Of a stretch of DNA of 64,000 nt, positions 24,101 through 35,343 are shown piece after piece; the first letter of the stretch is position 1, and the number at the start of each line of letters is the position of its first letter. The notes beneath the pieces are model-generated. The model was not told where the DNA came from and searched no databases. It saw only the letters and a program-made list of their open reading frames with translations. The stretch lies in contig NC_135255.1 of NCBI RefSeq assembly GCF_964204865.1, positions 15,591,135-15,655,134 of the forward strand, in the 5' to 3' direction. The position numbers and the translations under genes are program-made. This DNA comes from Styela clava (lineage: Eukaryota > Chordata > Ascidiacea > Stolidobranchia > Styelidae).

Positions 24101-25781
24101 TTCAAACAACCTGAGTTAGGTGGTGGGCACTGGAGCTGGGATCGTTTGTATGCAATGTCAAGCTACCGTTGTCCATCCCATCAGCCACAAGACCACCTCG
24201 CACACAACTGGTTTGAAATATATACTTTTAACCACGATGCCTTTTAACTTCACAGTTATTTCTACAAATTCCAAGCTCATGTATCTACTATGGCACCTGG
24301 AAGACCGTCAATTTTAGAAGGAATGCCGATTCATGGTGACGATCAAAGTTATTTACTTGGGATGCCTCTCATTTTGACAGAACTATACACGAGCTCGACT
24401 AGGAATATTTCAGCCAATTATCTGCGAATGGTTTCAAATTTTGCACATTCTGGGTTAGTATAATTCTTTTCTGTATTGGCGTTATATTCAATTTGAAATT
24501 CTTGTTCAGTTCTATATCTTTGTGGTCCTATTTAGCCATCGCATAATTCTCAAGCTATGGCAATCTTCCAAAACTGGTTGCAAATCAATAGCTAAATAAT
24601 TGATTATATCAACTAAATCATAAACGTTGATTTGGGCTGGTAGTGATCAGACAATTTAAAACCAATTTTAAATATATATGCCTTTATCATTCTCCTATAG
24701 CGAGCTTCAAAAACCCAAGTAGTGAAGGAAAAAGTGAAGGAAAGTTGCTTGAAATAGGAATTCGAAAATCAATGCCATAATCGCGGCATTACAGTTTAAG
24801 TATTCGCTTACATTGCTATACCAAGGGCGGTTCATTAGACAGTGTTAAACAGTTGCTTGTTCCATAATTGATTTTTAGTGTATTATGTACAAATAAACAT
24901 GAATTTAGAAATCCTGATGATGGTCCTACAGCCAAACCGTCCTCCGTGGACTCCTGGACACCCTTTACTTTGGAGAACATGGAAACATTTGTTATTTCTG
25001 AGAAGATGGAAGTGAAACCCAAACTTTTTTCGAGAAGTATGGCTATCTGGTCTGAAGCAGTGACATACCTGATGTCGGACGATATATGCCCGAAGGTAAA
25101 TGCGTGCAATAAATGCGTTATGAATGGTTATAATCACTATTACTTACTATTTTTACGTTGGTGTCGCGGGTTGGCAGGTTGAAGATTTGCGATATATATA
25201 TATAAGCTTATCGAAAGTAGCTTAGTTGTCGCTCTAAGTACTGGCGTCCAAGTGCCTGGAAGCACCTATGATGATAATCACAAGTATAATCATAAGTATC
25301 ACAATATTTACTCGAGTGAAATAAAAAATTTAACCAAAATTTACACTCAGAAGCGAGTAAATGCCCTCGTTAGTCCATAAAACTTTCTTTATAGGTTGAG
25401 GTCAAAAAAGCGTCGTGTTCGGTAAAGTCTTGCAAATATATCAAAGACTGGGAGAAAAATTACATCAAGTGGAGAGACGTAGACGTTCCAAAATGGAGGC
25501 AAGCTGCGGAAAAGTAAGTTGAATTCACATTCAACAAATATTATGAAATCGGACTATTTTTCATATCTAAAAATTCAAGCCCATATCAAATTCTGCTCTT
25601 GGTAGATTATAAATATTGTAATGAACATAGAAAAACAGTATAAATACACATAGAAGAAGGTAGTCTCAACTAATTGCTTGTATTATGCTGTTGGGTCACA
25701 ATGAAGCAATAAATACTTTAAACTTTCAGGTACGGTGAACTTGACAACGACGACGAGGGAGAGAGCTGCGACAAGTCCTAA
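12198..25781 (+). CDS. Secreted carboxylesterase/cholinesterase-like protein, 14 exons
   Basis: Type-B carboxylesterase fold (alpha/beta hydrolase). Exons: 12198-12255, 12402-12452, 13092-13340, 20118-20474, 20914-21027, 21446-21576, 22093-22228, 22627-22798, 23245-23409, 23843-23968, 24256-24453, 24879-25095, 25395-25513, 25730-25781; phases close to 714 residues. A signal peptide covers about residues 1-20, with no later membrane segment. Family landmarks are the GPSCPQP and SEDCLYL cysteines, nucleophile S311 in GFSSG, acid E434 in NEAG and H546 in HGDD. The oxyanion-loop HGGG is replaced by QGEE (230-233). Residues 142-222 are an enlarged loop with RKKR (158-161, furin-type), SGSGSG after Glu (167-172), several Tyr in acidic context and a Thr-rich run. 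The triad is present but the oxyanion hole is degenerate, so activity is doubtful; a neuroligin-like binding role is an alternative. The orthologue is not recognised. Confidence 0.88.
14967..18577 (-). pseudogene. hAT transposase relic (TTF-finger/ZMYM-like), frameshifted and interrupted
   Basis: Read from 18577 down, the fragments are an N-terminal piece (18577-18329); a TTF-type zinc-finger piece with FCFYCLLF and [11 protein letters not shown] (18459-17986); the RNase-H-like core with [19 protein letters not shown] and [11 protein letters not shown] (18016-17219); and the C-terminal hAT dimerisation region with [20 protein letters not shown] (15749-14967). Frameshifts separate the first three pieces, and a 1.5 kb hAT element splits the last two. 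This kind of enzyme performs cut-and-paste transposition. The copy cannot encode an intact protein, so it is a fossil. Confidence 0.9.
15737..17239. mobile_element. Third-level hAT insertion inside the transposase
   Basis: The left end reads CATAGGTTCTCAAAGTGCTC and the right end, reverse-complemented, CAGGGGTTCTCAAACTTTTG. A perfect 8-bp duplication TTCTAGCA sits at 15729-15736 and 17240-17247. GGGCTCCG words repeat near both ends. There is no long coding frame; around 16345-16490 there is an imperfect local duplication with GATACATCGC/GGTACATCGC. It is the youngest of the three nested elements. Confidence 0.92.
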
Positions 25782-26104
25782 ATTTTGTCTCAATCGAATT
25801 ATTCTGCTTACAACAACAACTACAGTTACTTTGTCACTTTTCTGAAGTGCAACGTCACGCCATATTAGATTCACACCTTAATTAGATTTGAACTCTGCTT
25901 TTACTATTTTCTTGTTCATTCTCGCGTGAATTAAACCCATTTATGTTCATGTTTACACATTTATTGTAATTAGTATATGTATATGTATGATTGTAGTGCC
26001 TAATACAGAGTCCTATTATAGTCCATTTTATGTATGTTTCGTGATCTATTACTGCATTCAGAATCATACCTTGTATTCTACGACCTTAGGAGAATGATAC
26101 TATA

Positions 26105-26128
26105 AATAAATTAAATGTTTAAAATAAA
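26105..26128 (+). other. Candidate poly(A) signals of the esterase gene
   Basis: Two AATAAA hexamers (26105-26110 and 26123-26128) lie about 330 bp after the esterase stop codon, just before a MITE. Confidence 0.5.
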
Positions 26129-26362
26129 GGTACTCTCAAAGTATGTCAACCAAGATGGCGGACACCGGAACGCAGTATGTGTACCAGGTTAGGGTTAGGC
26201 CATAATTTCATATACAAATACTACGGGAGTCAATTGGCTAATCCCTGAACTCGTAATAGAACTAAAATAAGAAATATTGGAATAAAATTATGGCCTAACC
26301 ATAACCTGGTACACATACTACGTTCCGGTGTCCGCCATCTTGGTTCACATCCTTCGTGAGTA
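26128..26362. repeat. YY1-word MITE, copy 5 (full length)
   Basis: The full-length form runs from GGTACTCTCAAAGTATG to CGTGAGTACC. Both arms carry CCAAGATGGCGGACACCGG, and the inner arms carry CAGGTTAGGGTTAGGCC and its reverse complement. It lies just past the esterase poly(A) signals. Confidence 0.85.
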
Positions 26363-27729
26363 CCAAAGTAAATAAATCCGGCTTTGCGCTTCTCTAGTCC
26401 TACCCCGTGCAGATTTTACTGTTGTAACATTTGTGAATATTTCGAGATCACAGAAGAAATAAATGTTCCTAGTTTGAAATAGAATGACATGAGAACATGT
26501 TTATGAAATATAAAACCTTGATCATACGATGTTCCGGAAATGTTGTGTTCTGTTCGCAGATGATTTTCTTTATTCAAGACGCTTGTTAGTGGGGTAATAT
26601 TGTGGTTTTATATCAACGGCTCGTTAAGATAAGACCTAATCGTATTCTGGTAGAATTCGGCAGGATTGCACAGTGAATACATTCCAGCACTATTTTCAAT
26701 TTCGTGCAATCATACCTTGGCTAACGAAGGTAAGATTTTTGCATATTTTTAAAAGTCATTTTTTTATTGTTTTATCCGTCGTTTTGGATAGCTCATATGT
26801 CTCTCCTGAACTGCCGACACGCAAATGTAAGCTAACAAAAGTCCTGGTGCATTGCAAATGTTTAAAAAAATGCTGAAACAACCCCATACAACTAAATGTT
26901 ATTTATATTTGATACGAAGCGGCGAATGCTAGTTCGCATAGAATCACATACACTATAACACTACGATTTATAAACTTTTTCGACTATGTATTTGAAATGT
27001 AGCAACAATAGCATGCTCATTTCTTTGTCCGACTCAGAAGGGGCTTGTCCCTATCCTATTTATTTAAAGTTCTAAAATAGAAATAAAGGTAGACATAAAT
27101 AAAAAGTGATGTAGTCTCTGCAGGACATAGGTTCTTGTTATTCGTTAAAAGCACGCAACAAAAGGAAGACTTACGATTCACAATACGAGAGTTATTATGT
27201 TGTTAAACGATAAAACTTTGCTATTAAATTAAATTTTGTTTACGTATTTGATATCCACTACGAAGCTGGTACGAATGGTTGCGGAATATTGTAGCCAATG
27301 TACTTAATGTTGGTGATTCCACTTCCAATTCCATTTTCAATATCTCATCCAAGGACCAGGAAGGACCATGTTCATTCATGAAAATTATTTTTGATTGAGC
27401 CGAAATAGAAGTACAAATACTAGAAATCTATAGTGTCACCAAATGCATCATACTAGCATAGCACCAGGTTTTCCTGGTTCGTTACAAGGCGTTTAACATT
27501 CTATTAGCATTCAGTGGTCAAAAGACATTATAATTCAGAGAAAATATAATCTGTCGAAACGCATTTTCAAGTATATATATATATAAAACTTATGTACAAC
27601 ATGCAAAATATTTGATAACGTCAATTCATTTTTAACGGTTCTCATTAGATTCGCTTTTGTAGATTATGTTCCTAAAATTGGGTATCCGAAAAAATAAAGA
27701 AACCGACAATCGTTAGTGTAGGCGCACAT
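26363..27729. other. Intergenic, nothing recognised
   Basis: AT-rich sequence with only short ORFs. I see no gene, RNA or defined repeat. Confidence 0.5.
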
Positions 27730-27737
27730 ATCTTAAC

Positions 27738-28136
27738 TAGGGCTGGGTATTTTCGAATATCTGATGATTCCAGAATCGAATCGAAAATTTTTCTCGAATC
27801 GAATTTCGAATACTTGGTAGTCAATGAAAATTATGACTTTTTCATTGCCATTGGTCCTGTCAACAAATGAATTATTAGAAACGTAGAATATATCACTTGG
27901 ACAGATTACTGAGCGTGTACGCACAATGAAAAAACACTTGTTCTCCAATAATCCATCAAAGAAAATAGTCATATGTCAAAATAGCATTGAAAAAATATGG
28001 CTTCGATAAAAAAAACTGGGAAATTCGCCTCGACCATTGGTGGGAAGAAAAAAACAAGATGGTAGCAATTCGAAATTTTGCTCTAAACCGAATCAAATCA
28101 TTTACTATTCGAATCTATTCGAAATGCCCAGTCCTA
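27738..28136. mobile_element. 399-bp hAT MITE
   Basis: The ends are TAGGGCTGGGTATTTTCGAA and, reverse-complemented, TAGGACTGGGCATTTCGAAT. They are flanked by a perfect 8-bp duplication ATCTTAAC at 27730-27737 and 28137-28144. Subterminal repeats are built on ATTCGAAT/TTCGAA. It is non-coding. Confidence 0.92.
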
Positions 28137-28144
28137 ATCTTAAC

Positions 28145-30639
28145 CCATCGTCATCTTTAAAGAAATAGGCTACCTTTGTTCCTCTTCTGTCACAAATTCC
28201 GCCGTATTCACGGACCATAAGGCGCACTTCCAATTCATTTTTTTTTTCTCAGGAATTGATCACTCACCATAATAGTTCGCCTAAGTCTTAACGCATGTTT
28301 AGGTAGTTCTTCATTTTCTGCACTCAGATGAGTACCGATATGGCTTTAAAGCCCGTCGAGTCTTATAGCCGGATGCGCCTTGTGTGTATGAATTAAAACT
28401 ATTGATACTGTAATCAAGTGACGCGGTGTTGTTGTGAAGTCTACCACATTATAGCGTAAATAGCTTTCGCAGGCTACTATAGACCTACAGTCCTTTTTTG
28501 GTTTAGTGGCGACTGACATTCCCCAGACTCAGAGCATATTATAACAACTTTTATTTATACTTCTCACCGAAGACGCCAAACATATATGTGATTATTGTAT
28601 AATGCAAGTGCCCATTCGCTTAATGAAGTTAGCTTGGAAGTATAAACAACGCTGTAAAGGACGTGCACATCACCATTGTATGGTTCTGTAGCCGTTACCG
28701 TTTTTGGATTTGGGAATTCAATATATTGTCGAAAAAAATGTGGGCGTGTTATGGTTCGGAACTAGAATCCACGCCAATACTGCATGATCGATTGGACTTT
28801 GTCGGTGGTGGAAGACTTCAGTCCTATCCTACGCGGCTTGTGGATACATTTTGGTTTTGGTTCCTATCTAGCGCATTAATCTAGTGAAATCTATTCTCGA
28901 ACAATTAGCAGTAACTGGCCGATTAACGGGAAAAAAAAAAATATATATATATACAGATATATCCGATATGCAAATAATAATTATAGTTATCCGAACTAAC
29001 CGTGTGCACAACCACCGCTGGGTTTCATACGCAGCCCCACAGATGATCTGTAGCCGGAAGGCACCGGAGCGCCGTTGCTGTTGTTAAATATTTTGCATTC
29101 GCGACCTTTGGACTCAGGAAACTTTTCTCCATACCTTACAAATATAACATTTCTCATGCTTATTACTTATCGATTTTAATCGGTAAGTATGTTGATAGGT
29201 ATTTGTCTGTCTGGCTGTTAGATGCACGCGATATCTCACGAAAGCGAGATTGAATCTGCTCCAGATTTTGCATGTGCATTCATCATATGTCGTACCAGAA
29301 GCCTATTGATTTTGAATGAATTATGTCGTATAATTAGCGAGTTATTAATTAATTAGTGATGGGACCCAAGGTGTCACTATGGAGTAAGAGCGTTGTTTTG
29401 ATGATCCCCTAACTTTCGATCGATAAGTTTTCGGTCTCTGACCGATATTCTCGTTGTGAATATTATTAAGAACACTGCAAGGTATTTTTGATTAAGATTT
29501 GTATTGAATTGCTAAAAATATACAGTATATAGTTGTCATTTTACACAGACATATTTTAGGTCTTCGACTTTATCTTAGGCCAGACGAAAATGTCTGTAAG
29601 CTTCCGCAGACGACTTTTTTAGCTCATCACTGGTTGTCCTTCACGGAATTCAAACCTGCAAACCCGCCCCCAGATAATTGAATGGAGGATAACACACTCA
29701 TGTCACAGTTAGGTTGTTTTACTGTTCAGTTTATGTCAAGTTGATGTATATATCTGTTTTTCCTGTTAAGTCTGAGCTTAGTTTCAATAGTTTCGGCTTT
29801 TAAAATGCCGAACATCTTGAAAACGGCTAGCGTGTTTCGGCCTTCGCATGTCTTGTCGAAGATGCTAATTCGTATAATGTTTAAACTGCCGCCGGTTATT
29901 GCCCGCAAGAATTAACCAGTGACGTTTTCTGTTTCTTGTCAGTACATATCTCCACTTCTTATGACCGAATAAGTAAGCCTCGCTTTTTATTCAATTCTGG
30001 GTTCGTGGAGTGTGGTAAACTATTTTCCAGTAGCTTAGTAAACTTATTTTCTGCCAATCAGTGGATTCCGAATTATTGTATTCATTTGTCCGTTGCTGTA
30101 GCTTTCGTCGTCCCTTTCAGCTTTTGTCGTCACATTCGCAGGTGTTGCCAGTGACTGCTTATTTGAATTGCGTGAGGGTCCGAACAAGACAAGACTGATT
30201 CCTTGGGTGAGGCCGTTGTTTAGTATTGCTCAGTTCCACGTAGAGTGGGCACAGGTGTTCAAAATAGCTTTAGTCGGGCTTTCACTCCTATGAACATCGG
30301 TGGCCTGACAAGTAGCAAGTTTCCAAGCTAACAATTATGGTGATTGATTACCATTTGGGATTGCAGCAATGCAGCTTGCATTTAAATGGCCTGGCAAATG
30401 ATGTAAATAAGAAGATTTCAAACATTTTTGTCAACATTTACACTTACTGAAGCTATACGTTTGTTTTATATTCAAATATACCTAGAATAATATATCGCGA
30501 ATGCGTCATTATAAAAGGCTTGTTTCGTCGACGTACGCTTCGATCATCTCATTGGCATACTTGAGCCGTATAAAATCTGAGAGTGCGCATAATCGCAAGC
30601 AAACAAGGTTGGGTGTGACAATCGGAGCGTGGGGAAGCA
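28145..30639. other. Intergenic, one dispersed repeat
   Basis: No supported gene. The repeat shared with 4620-4812 lies at about 29175-29352 in opposite orientation. The remainder holds short ORFs without family features. Confidence 0.45.
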
Positions 30640-30950
30640 CCGTGTTTGAGATAGATAGTTTGAGATAGTAGATAGGTCGAGGGTAGAATAGTTGGGAAGT
30701 TAGAGCAGTGGGTCAAGGAGAGGGGGTTAGGTAGTGGGTGGAGTATAGGGAGTTCGAGAGATATAGGGCAGTGGGACAGAGATAAGGCAGTGGGTCGAGA
30801 ATAGAAAGGTTTGGGGGTGGTGGGACAGTGGTTAGGGAGATAAGGCAGCGGTTGGAGACTTGAAGGAGATAGGCAGTGGGTCGAGTACCGGTATAGGAAG
30901 GTAGTGGCCCGAGGATTGGAAGGTTGAGAGTGATAAGGTAGCTAACACTT
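30640..30950 (+). repeat. Purine/G-rich degenerate minisatellite
   Basis: The plus strand is strongly C-poor and G-rich, with irregular repeats around GGCAGTGGG, GAGATAAGGCAG and GTGGGTCGAG. It looks like a decayed minisatellite. The strand asymmetry is conspicuous against the AT-rich surroundings. Confidence 0.6.
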
Positions 30951-31921
30951 CGAAAAGACTTTCAAAATAAGCGTACATTTTTTTGCAAAAGTAAACTGTA
31001 AGGAAAAATTTCTTGTGCCAAAGTTCGGGAAAACGTCCATACTTTATAATTATAATATTTTCCAAGTCCCGGCGTGTGCCGACAGGTTGAACGCTTCAAA
31101 AACAACATTTTATTTAACATTAATCAAACAGCTGTTATTAAAAAGTAATGACAACTGATTTAGTGTCGTCTATTCTAGCAATATATTTTGAAAATATAAT
31201 TAAAATCTAAAACTACATTAACCAGGCAAGGTTTACAATCGCGCTTAAAAAACTGTCTGAGTAAAAATGTATCTGGTTTGCTGGATAAATTTCAAGTTTT
31301 ACCTGACGATGAACTTTATGAAAATATGCTATTTTTAGGAGAGAAAAAAACACAACTCGGGGAAAGCGTATGTGGACATCCTGTAAATATAATACATTTT
31401 CACTAATCAGTTGCGTTCTGGTTGTTACGAATTTTCCAGCACATCACTGCGCAGCCCTATACCTAAAATAGTACGTATAAATATAGAGGGGCGACAGAAT
31501 CCTATTTATCAAAATCCACAAACTATTAAATGTTGCTACAGCGAAGTAACCTGAAGGCCAAGGACAATTTATGAAGACACGAATATACCACAAATTAGCA
31601 GTAGAATAAAATACCATTCATAATAACAAGCAATAATAGCCAAAACTAAATATAATCTGTCTTAAGCTAAATTAATACGAATGATTGCACAAAAAAGGCA
31701 TCTATGAGACAAACTAAATCCAAAGCTAATATTAAATTGTATTCGCAATATTAAACGAGCGGTCGCAGTACTCGAAGAGTAGTATCCTCACTGCAGAGTA
31801 GAAAAAGAAACAGGAATCTCTAATATCCTTATCCTCAAAACCCGTGGGAAAGTTTACTCCCTATGGCGCAATAATGAGCTTCTGTAAACAGGAAATAGTC
31901 TGGGATTGTTACTATAGTTAT

Positions 31922-32108
31922 TGCAGGTTCGAATCCTATGTGGAATGGTTATGCGCGAGAGGATTGCTGGACTCCTCGTCGCTTTGGGTGGTTCATGTAA
32001 TCGCTGGTCGGTTACGGCTTCCTCTACCATCAAATCCATGCTTCAGAAAACAAATAACTGGTTGACTAATACCACACGGTACCCGACATGAACCGTAACC
32101 GGGTCTAG
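31922..32108 (+). repeat. tRNA-derived SINE, partial copy
   Basis: It shares GCAGGTTCGAATCC (box-B-like) and the body GAGGATTGCTGGACTCCTCG...GGTCGGTTACGGCTTCCTC with the full copies at 33.2 and 33.7 kb. The box A half is missing or diverged, and the tail differs. Confidence 0.7.
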
Positions 32109-32136
32109 TATAGTTTAGTACCACAAGTACTTCCAG

Positions 32137-32515
32137 TGGGCGTAGCATAACGATTTTTGCACATGTTATTCCTAACCCTCTATGCCATCCAAAAATTACG
32201 TCACTACGACGTCACCATCGCGTCATAGGGAGTGCCAGAGAAAAATTACGATCGCCCGAAATGGCATCTGCGCCGACGATAAGAACTTGCTAAAGCCGGC
32301 GATCTCTCTCCTGTCGTGATCGTTGCGACGAGAAAACGAGAGAAATAGCTTGCTCGATTTCGGGTTATCGTCTGCGCGTTTTGGACGACCATCCGCATAC
32401 TTCGGTGGGCCTTATTACACCACTGTGACGTCGGAATGACGTAATTTTTCGGTGACGTAGTCAGATAGGGGTTAGGATTGACATATGCAAAAATTGTTGA
32501 GCCAGGCCAACATCC
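32137..32515. mobile_element. Foldback MITE with CRE-like words
   Basis: Imperfect inverted arms of about 75 bp include CGATTTTTGCACATGTTATT / TTTTTGCATATGTCAATCC and AAAAATTACGTCA with GACGTCAC on both sides. The internal sequence is non-coding. The family is not identified. Confidence 0.6.
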
Positions 32516-33210
32516 TAAATTTGCGCTGAGACCTATAGTTCGCATCAAACCGTAAATATATACTGCGATCGAACTGCTTTTTCAATACCGCGCAAAGAAG
32601 AGCTTGCGCTGTGTCGGTCGAAGCGCGGGAAAGGAACGGAAGAGTTCGTTATGCCATATGCGTGCGTACCCGTATCATATTTGATTACGCAAAACTGGAA
32701 TGCTGTAGTTGAAACTGTACAGAAATTGTACATAGATCATTGTGATAAATATCGGCAGATGATATGTTATTAATCAACTCCGGCATTGACCTATTGTCAT
32801 AGAGAAAATTTTATTACCGGTACCAGTATCACAAACAAAGTAGGTACGGTAACTGATGACATGATGAATAGACTGATAGAGTTAGTCAGAAAATAGCAGT
32901 GATTGGTTAATCATAGATTACCGGTACCGCACGTTTTCATTCAGATACTGGTATGTATGTATGTTTATTTATCTCGTAAAAGCAACAAAAGCGTAGATAG
33001 ATTGTCGTTACTGAAGACGGGATGTATGCACAAGGCCATACCGTACTGGCCTAAAACACGAACGTGCAGCATGCATACCGGTACCGGTACCCTTTGAAAT
33101 TTTTCAAAAATGAAGTAAATCGAATACATATAATATGGTCCCTTATACAGACAGTTGTGCAAGGAGTGTGGGTGGGTGTGGTAATAGGGGTAAGGGTGGA
33201 GTATACAAAA

Positions 33211-33562
33211 CTAGGCGCGGCGGTGTGACTCAACGGGTTAAGCGTTGGGAATACGCTCGCCACCGCACCTCTAATTACTCTGCGTGGGTTCGCAGGTTCG
33301 ATTCTCATGCAGGGATGGTTATGTGCGAGAGGATTGCTGGACTCCTCGCCGTCGTTGGGTGGTTCACGTAACCGCTGGTCGGTTACGGCTTCCTCCACCA
33401 CCAAGTCCATGCTTCCGAAAACAAACAATACAGTATAACTAACTAATCCCATACCCGACTTGGAATGGTAACCGGACGAGAGGCTGTGGTTCGCCATATG
33501 GATAAGCTGTCTTATCGGCTTTCCTCTCCCCTGGGATAAATATGTAAATCCTATCCTATCCA
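33211..33562 (+). repeat. tRNA-derived SINE, full-length copy
   Basis: The 5' part folds like a tRNA-related head, with a box-A-like stretch (GTGACTCAACGGGTTAAGCG) and a box-B-like GGTTCGATTCT. The body follows, then the tail ATAAATATGTAAATCCTATC. Transcription would be by RNA polymerase III. The minus-strand ORF across it is incidental. Confidence 0.85.
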
Positions 33563-33668
33563 AGGGAGTTTGTAAGACAAGACAACATATATAAATACGA
33601 TATAACACCACACAAAATAGACTAAATAAATAATACTAAACTTTAAAATTTGGACATAAATACACCCT

Positions 33669-34014
33669 CGGCGGTGTGGCGCATCGTGCTAAGCGTTAGG
33701 AATACGCTCGCCACCGCATCTCTGATTACCCTTCGTGGGATCGCAGGTTCGGATCCCATGCGGGGATGGTCATGTGCGAGAGGATTGCTGGACTCCTCGC
33801 CGCCGTAGGGTGGTTCACGGCTTCCGCTGGTCGGTTACGGCTTCCTCCACCATCAAGTCCATCTGTCCATGCTTCCGAAAACAAATAACTGGCTAAATAA
33901 TCCCATACCCAATTTGGACTGGTACGAGAGGCCGTGGTTCGCCATATGATTAAGCCGTCTTATCGGTTTTCCTCTCCCCCGGGATAAATATGTAAATCCT
34001 ATCCTATCCTTGAG
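33669..34014 (+). repeat. tRNA-derived SINE, second full-length copy
   Basis: The structure matches the copy 450 bp upstream: TGTGGCGCATCGTGCTAAGC (box-A-like), GGTTCGGATCCC (box-B-like), body, and the tail ATAAATATGTAAATCCTATC. It abuts a non-LTR reverse-transcriptase fragment. Confidence 0.85.
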
Positions 34015-34016
34015 CA

Positions 34017-34212
34017 GTGACGGTATCACATAATATAAATAACCTTGCAGTGTGCCTACAGTCAGATTAGAGTATGTGCTGGATGCCACATCATTATCTA
34101 CTCGTTTCCTTTCTGATAAGTAGCTTTTAAACCAATTATATCTCTGACCTCTAACAATATTATTCAATTTAGCTAGTAATATGTCATGGTCAATACTATC
34201 AAATGCCTTGAA
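34017..34212 (-). pseudogene. Non-LTR retrotransposon reverse-transcriptase fragment
   Basis: On the minus strand this reads KAFDSIDHDILLAKL followed by YNWFKSYLSERKR and ends near VGTLQG. That is the motif A to motif B part of a LINE-type reverse transcriptase. It is truncated on both sides, with a SINE at its 3' side. Confidence 0.85.
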
Positions 34213-35343
34213 ACCGGTACCAGTTGTTGGATAGCTTGTTTGTCTGTTTGTGTACCTACTCTACACTACTCTTTATTTTTGAGGTTTTATTGTATAGTTA
34301 CAATATATAAAAAATTGTACAGTTGTGTGTTCAAAATCCACACTCAAGTCTGCAAGTACTTGTCATACACCCAAATTTTTTTAGTGTACGGTATTTCTGT
34401 ATTTATCAAAATTACTTCAAAGTCTGAATCTGTTGTTTTGGGTTATAAGTCTGGTGGACATGTCTTAAATCTTTTTAGATTTTGCCTATTTTTCTGATTT
34501 TGTGTAAATTTGTTTGTTTTGTTGTAACGGAAAATCAAAATAAACTTACTATATACTGATATAGCACCAATGACAAAAAATTAATAATTAAGTATGAGTG
34601 TAAAGAGAAATATGTATACTTATCGGCAATTTAGAACTGTAAGTTGATATGTTGATAGGTCATATGAATATTATGAATCTGGGCAGGTCCATAGAATTAT
34701 GGCACCAATGACTTGCAGGACACCATAATGCCACAATAATGTATATCAATCAATAATGTATAAATGGCTTTCCAAATAACAAACATTCAAACACCGCAAT
34801 CATTACAAAACTAGTTTATTTACTAGTCATTACAAGTAAATTGTTTCAACAAACATAATAATTAAACCAAAGCTGCAATAAGACATTTTGATATATTAGC
34901 CTAGTTTGAGCAGTTTCGAATACAGTCACAGATGACAATTTACATGATTTTCAGATTCTTGATTAGTAAAGTCTGAAAGATGGTTGCTTCTGGTGAGGGG
35001 GTTTCAGTGGATTTAATTTTTTTTGTCTTTTTTAAAACTTGACTTGCACTTTGAAGACTTACAGACTTGACTTGACTGAATTCAATTTGCGCTGTTGCTT
35101 TGACTTCCAACAGTTGAATAGGAATACTGATATATAAATCAGAAATTAAACTTGGACCCATCAGTAACAATTTAATTTTAACACCAAAGGCAACTCGGCG
35201 CTATAGCCAACATCTGTCACAGCATTCTGGCATTGAATGATACTCAAACCTAACTGTTTTTTTCAAACCTAAGTTTTATACCAATTCCATTTCATTGGAG
35301 AAAAATCATTTTCTTGTTTCAGATCTTTTATTTATATTTCATC
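34213..35343. other. Region upstream of the finger-USP gene
   Basis: AT-rich sequence with no supported gene. A 76-residue minus-strand ORF at 34940-35170 has no recognisable features. A strong acceptor (TTCTTGTTTCAG) ends at 35322, 21 bp before the next start codon. Confidence 0.45.

Noticed and set aside
33211..33310. A functional tRNA gene
   Set aside because: Box A and box B are recognisable, but the anticodon arm and acceptor pairing are not convincing, and the unit continues into a SINE body and tail in several copies.
33051..33611. 186-residue minus-strand ORF
   Set aside because: It runs antisense through the SINE and low-complexity flanks; the frame has no family features.
34940..35170. 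76-residue minus-strand ORF as a host exon
   Set aside because: Low complexity, no domain, no convincing flanking splice sites.
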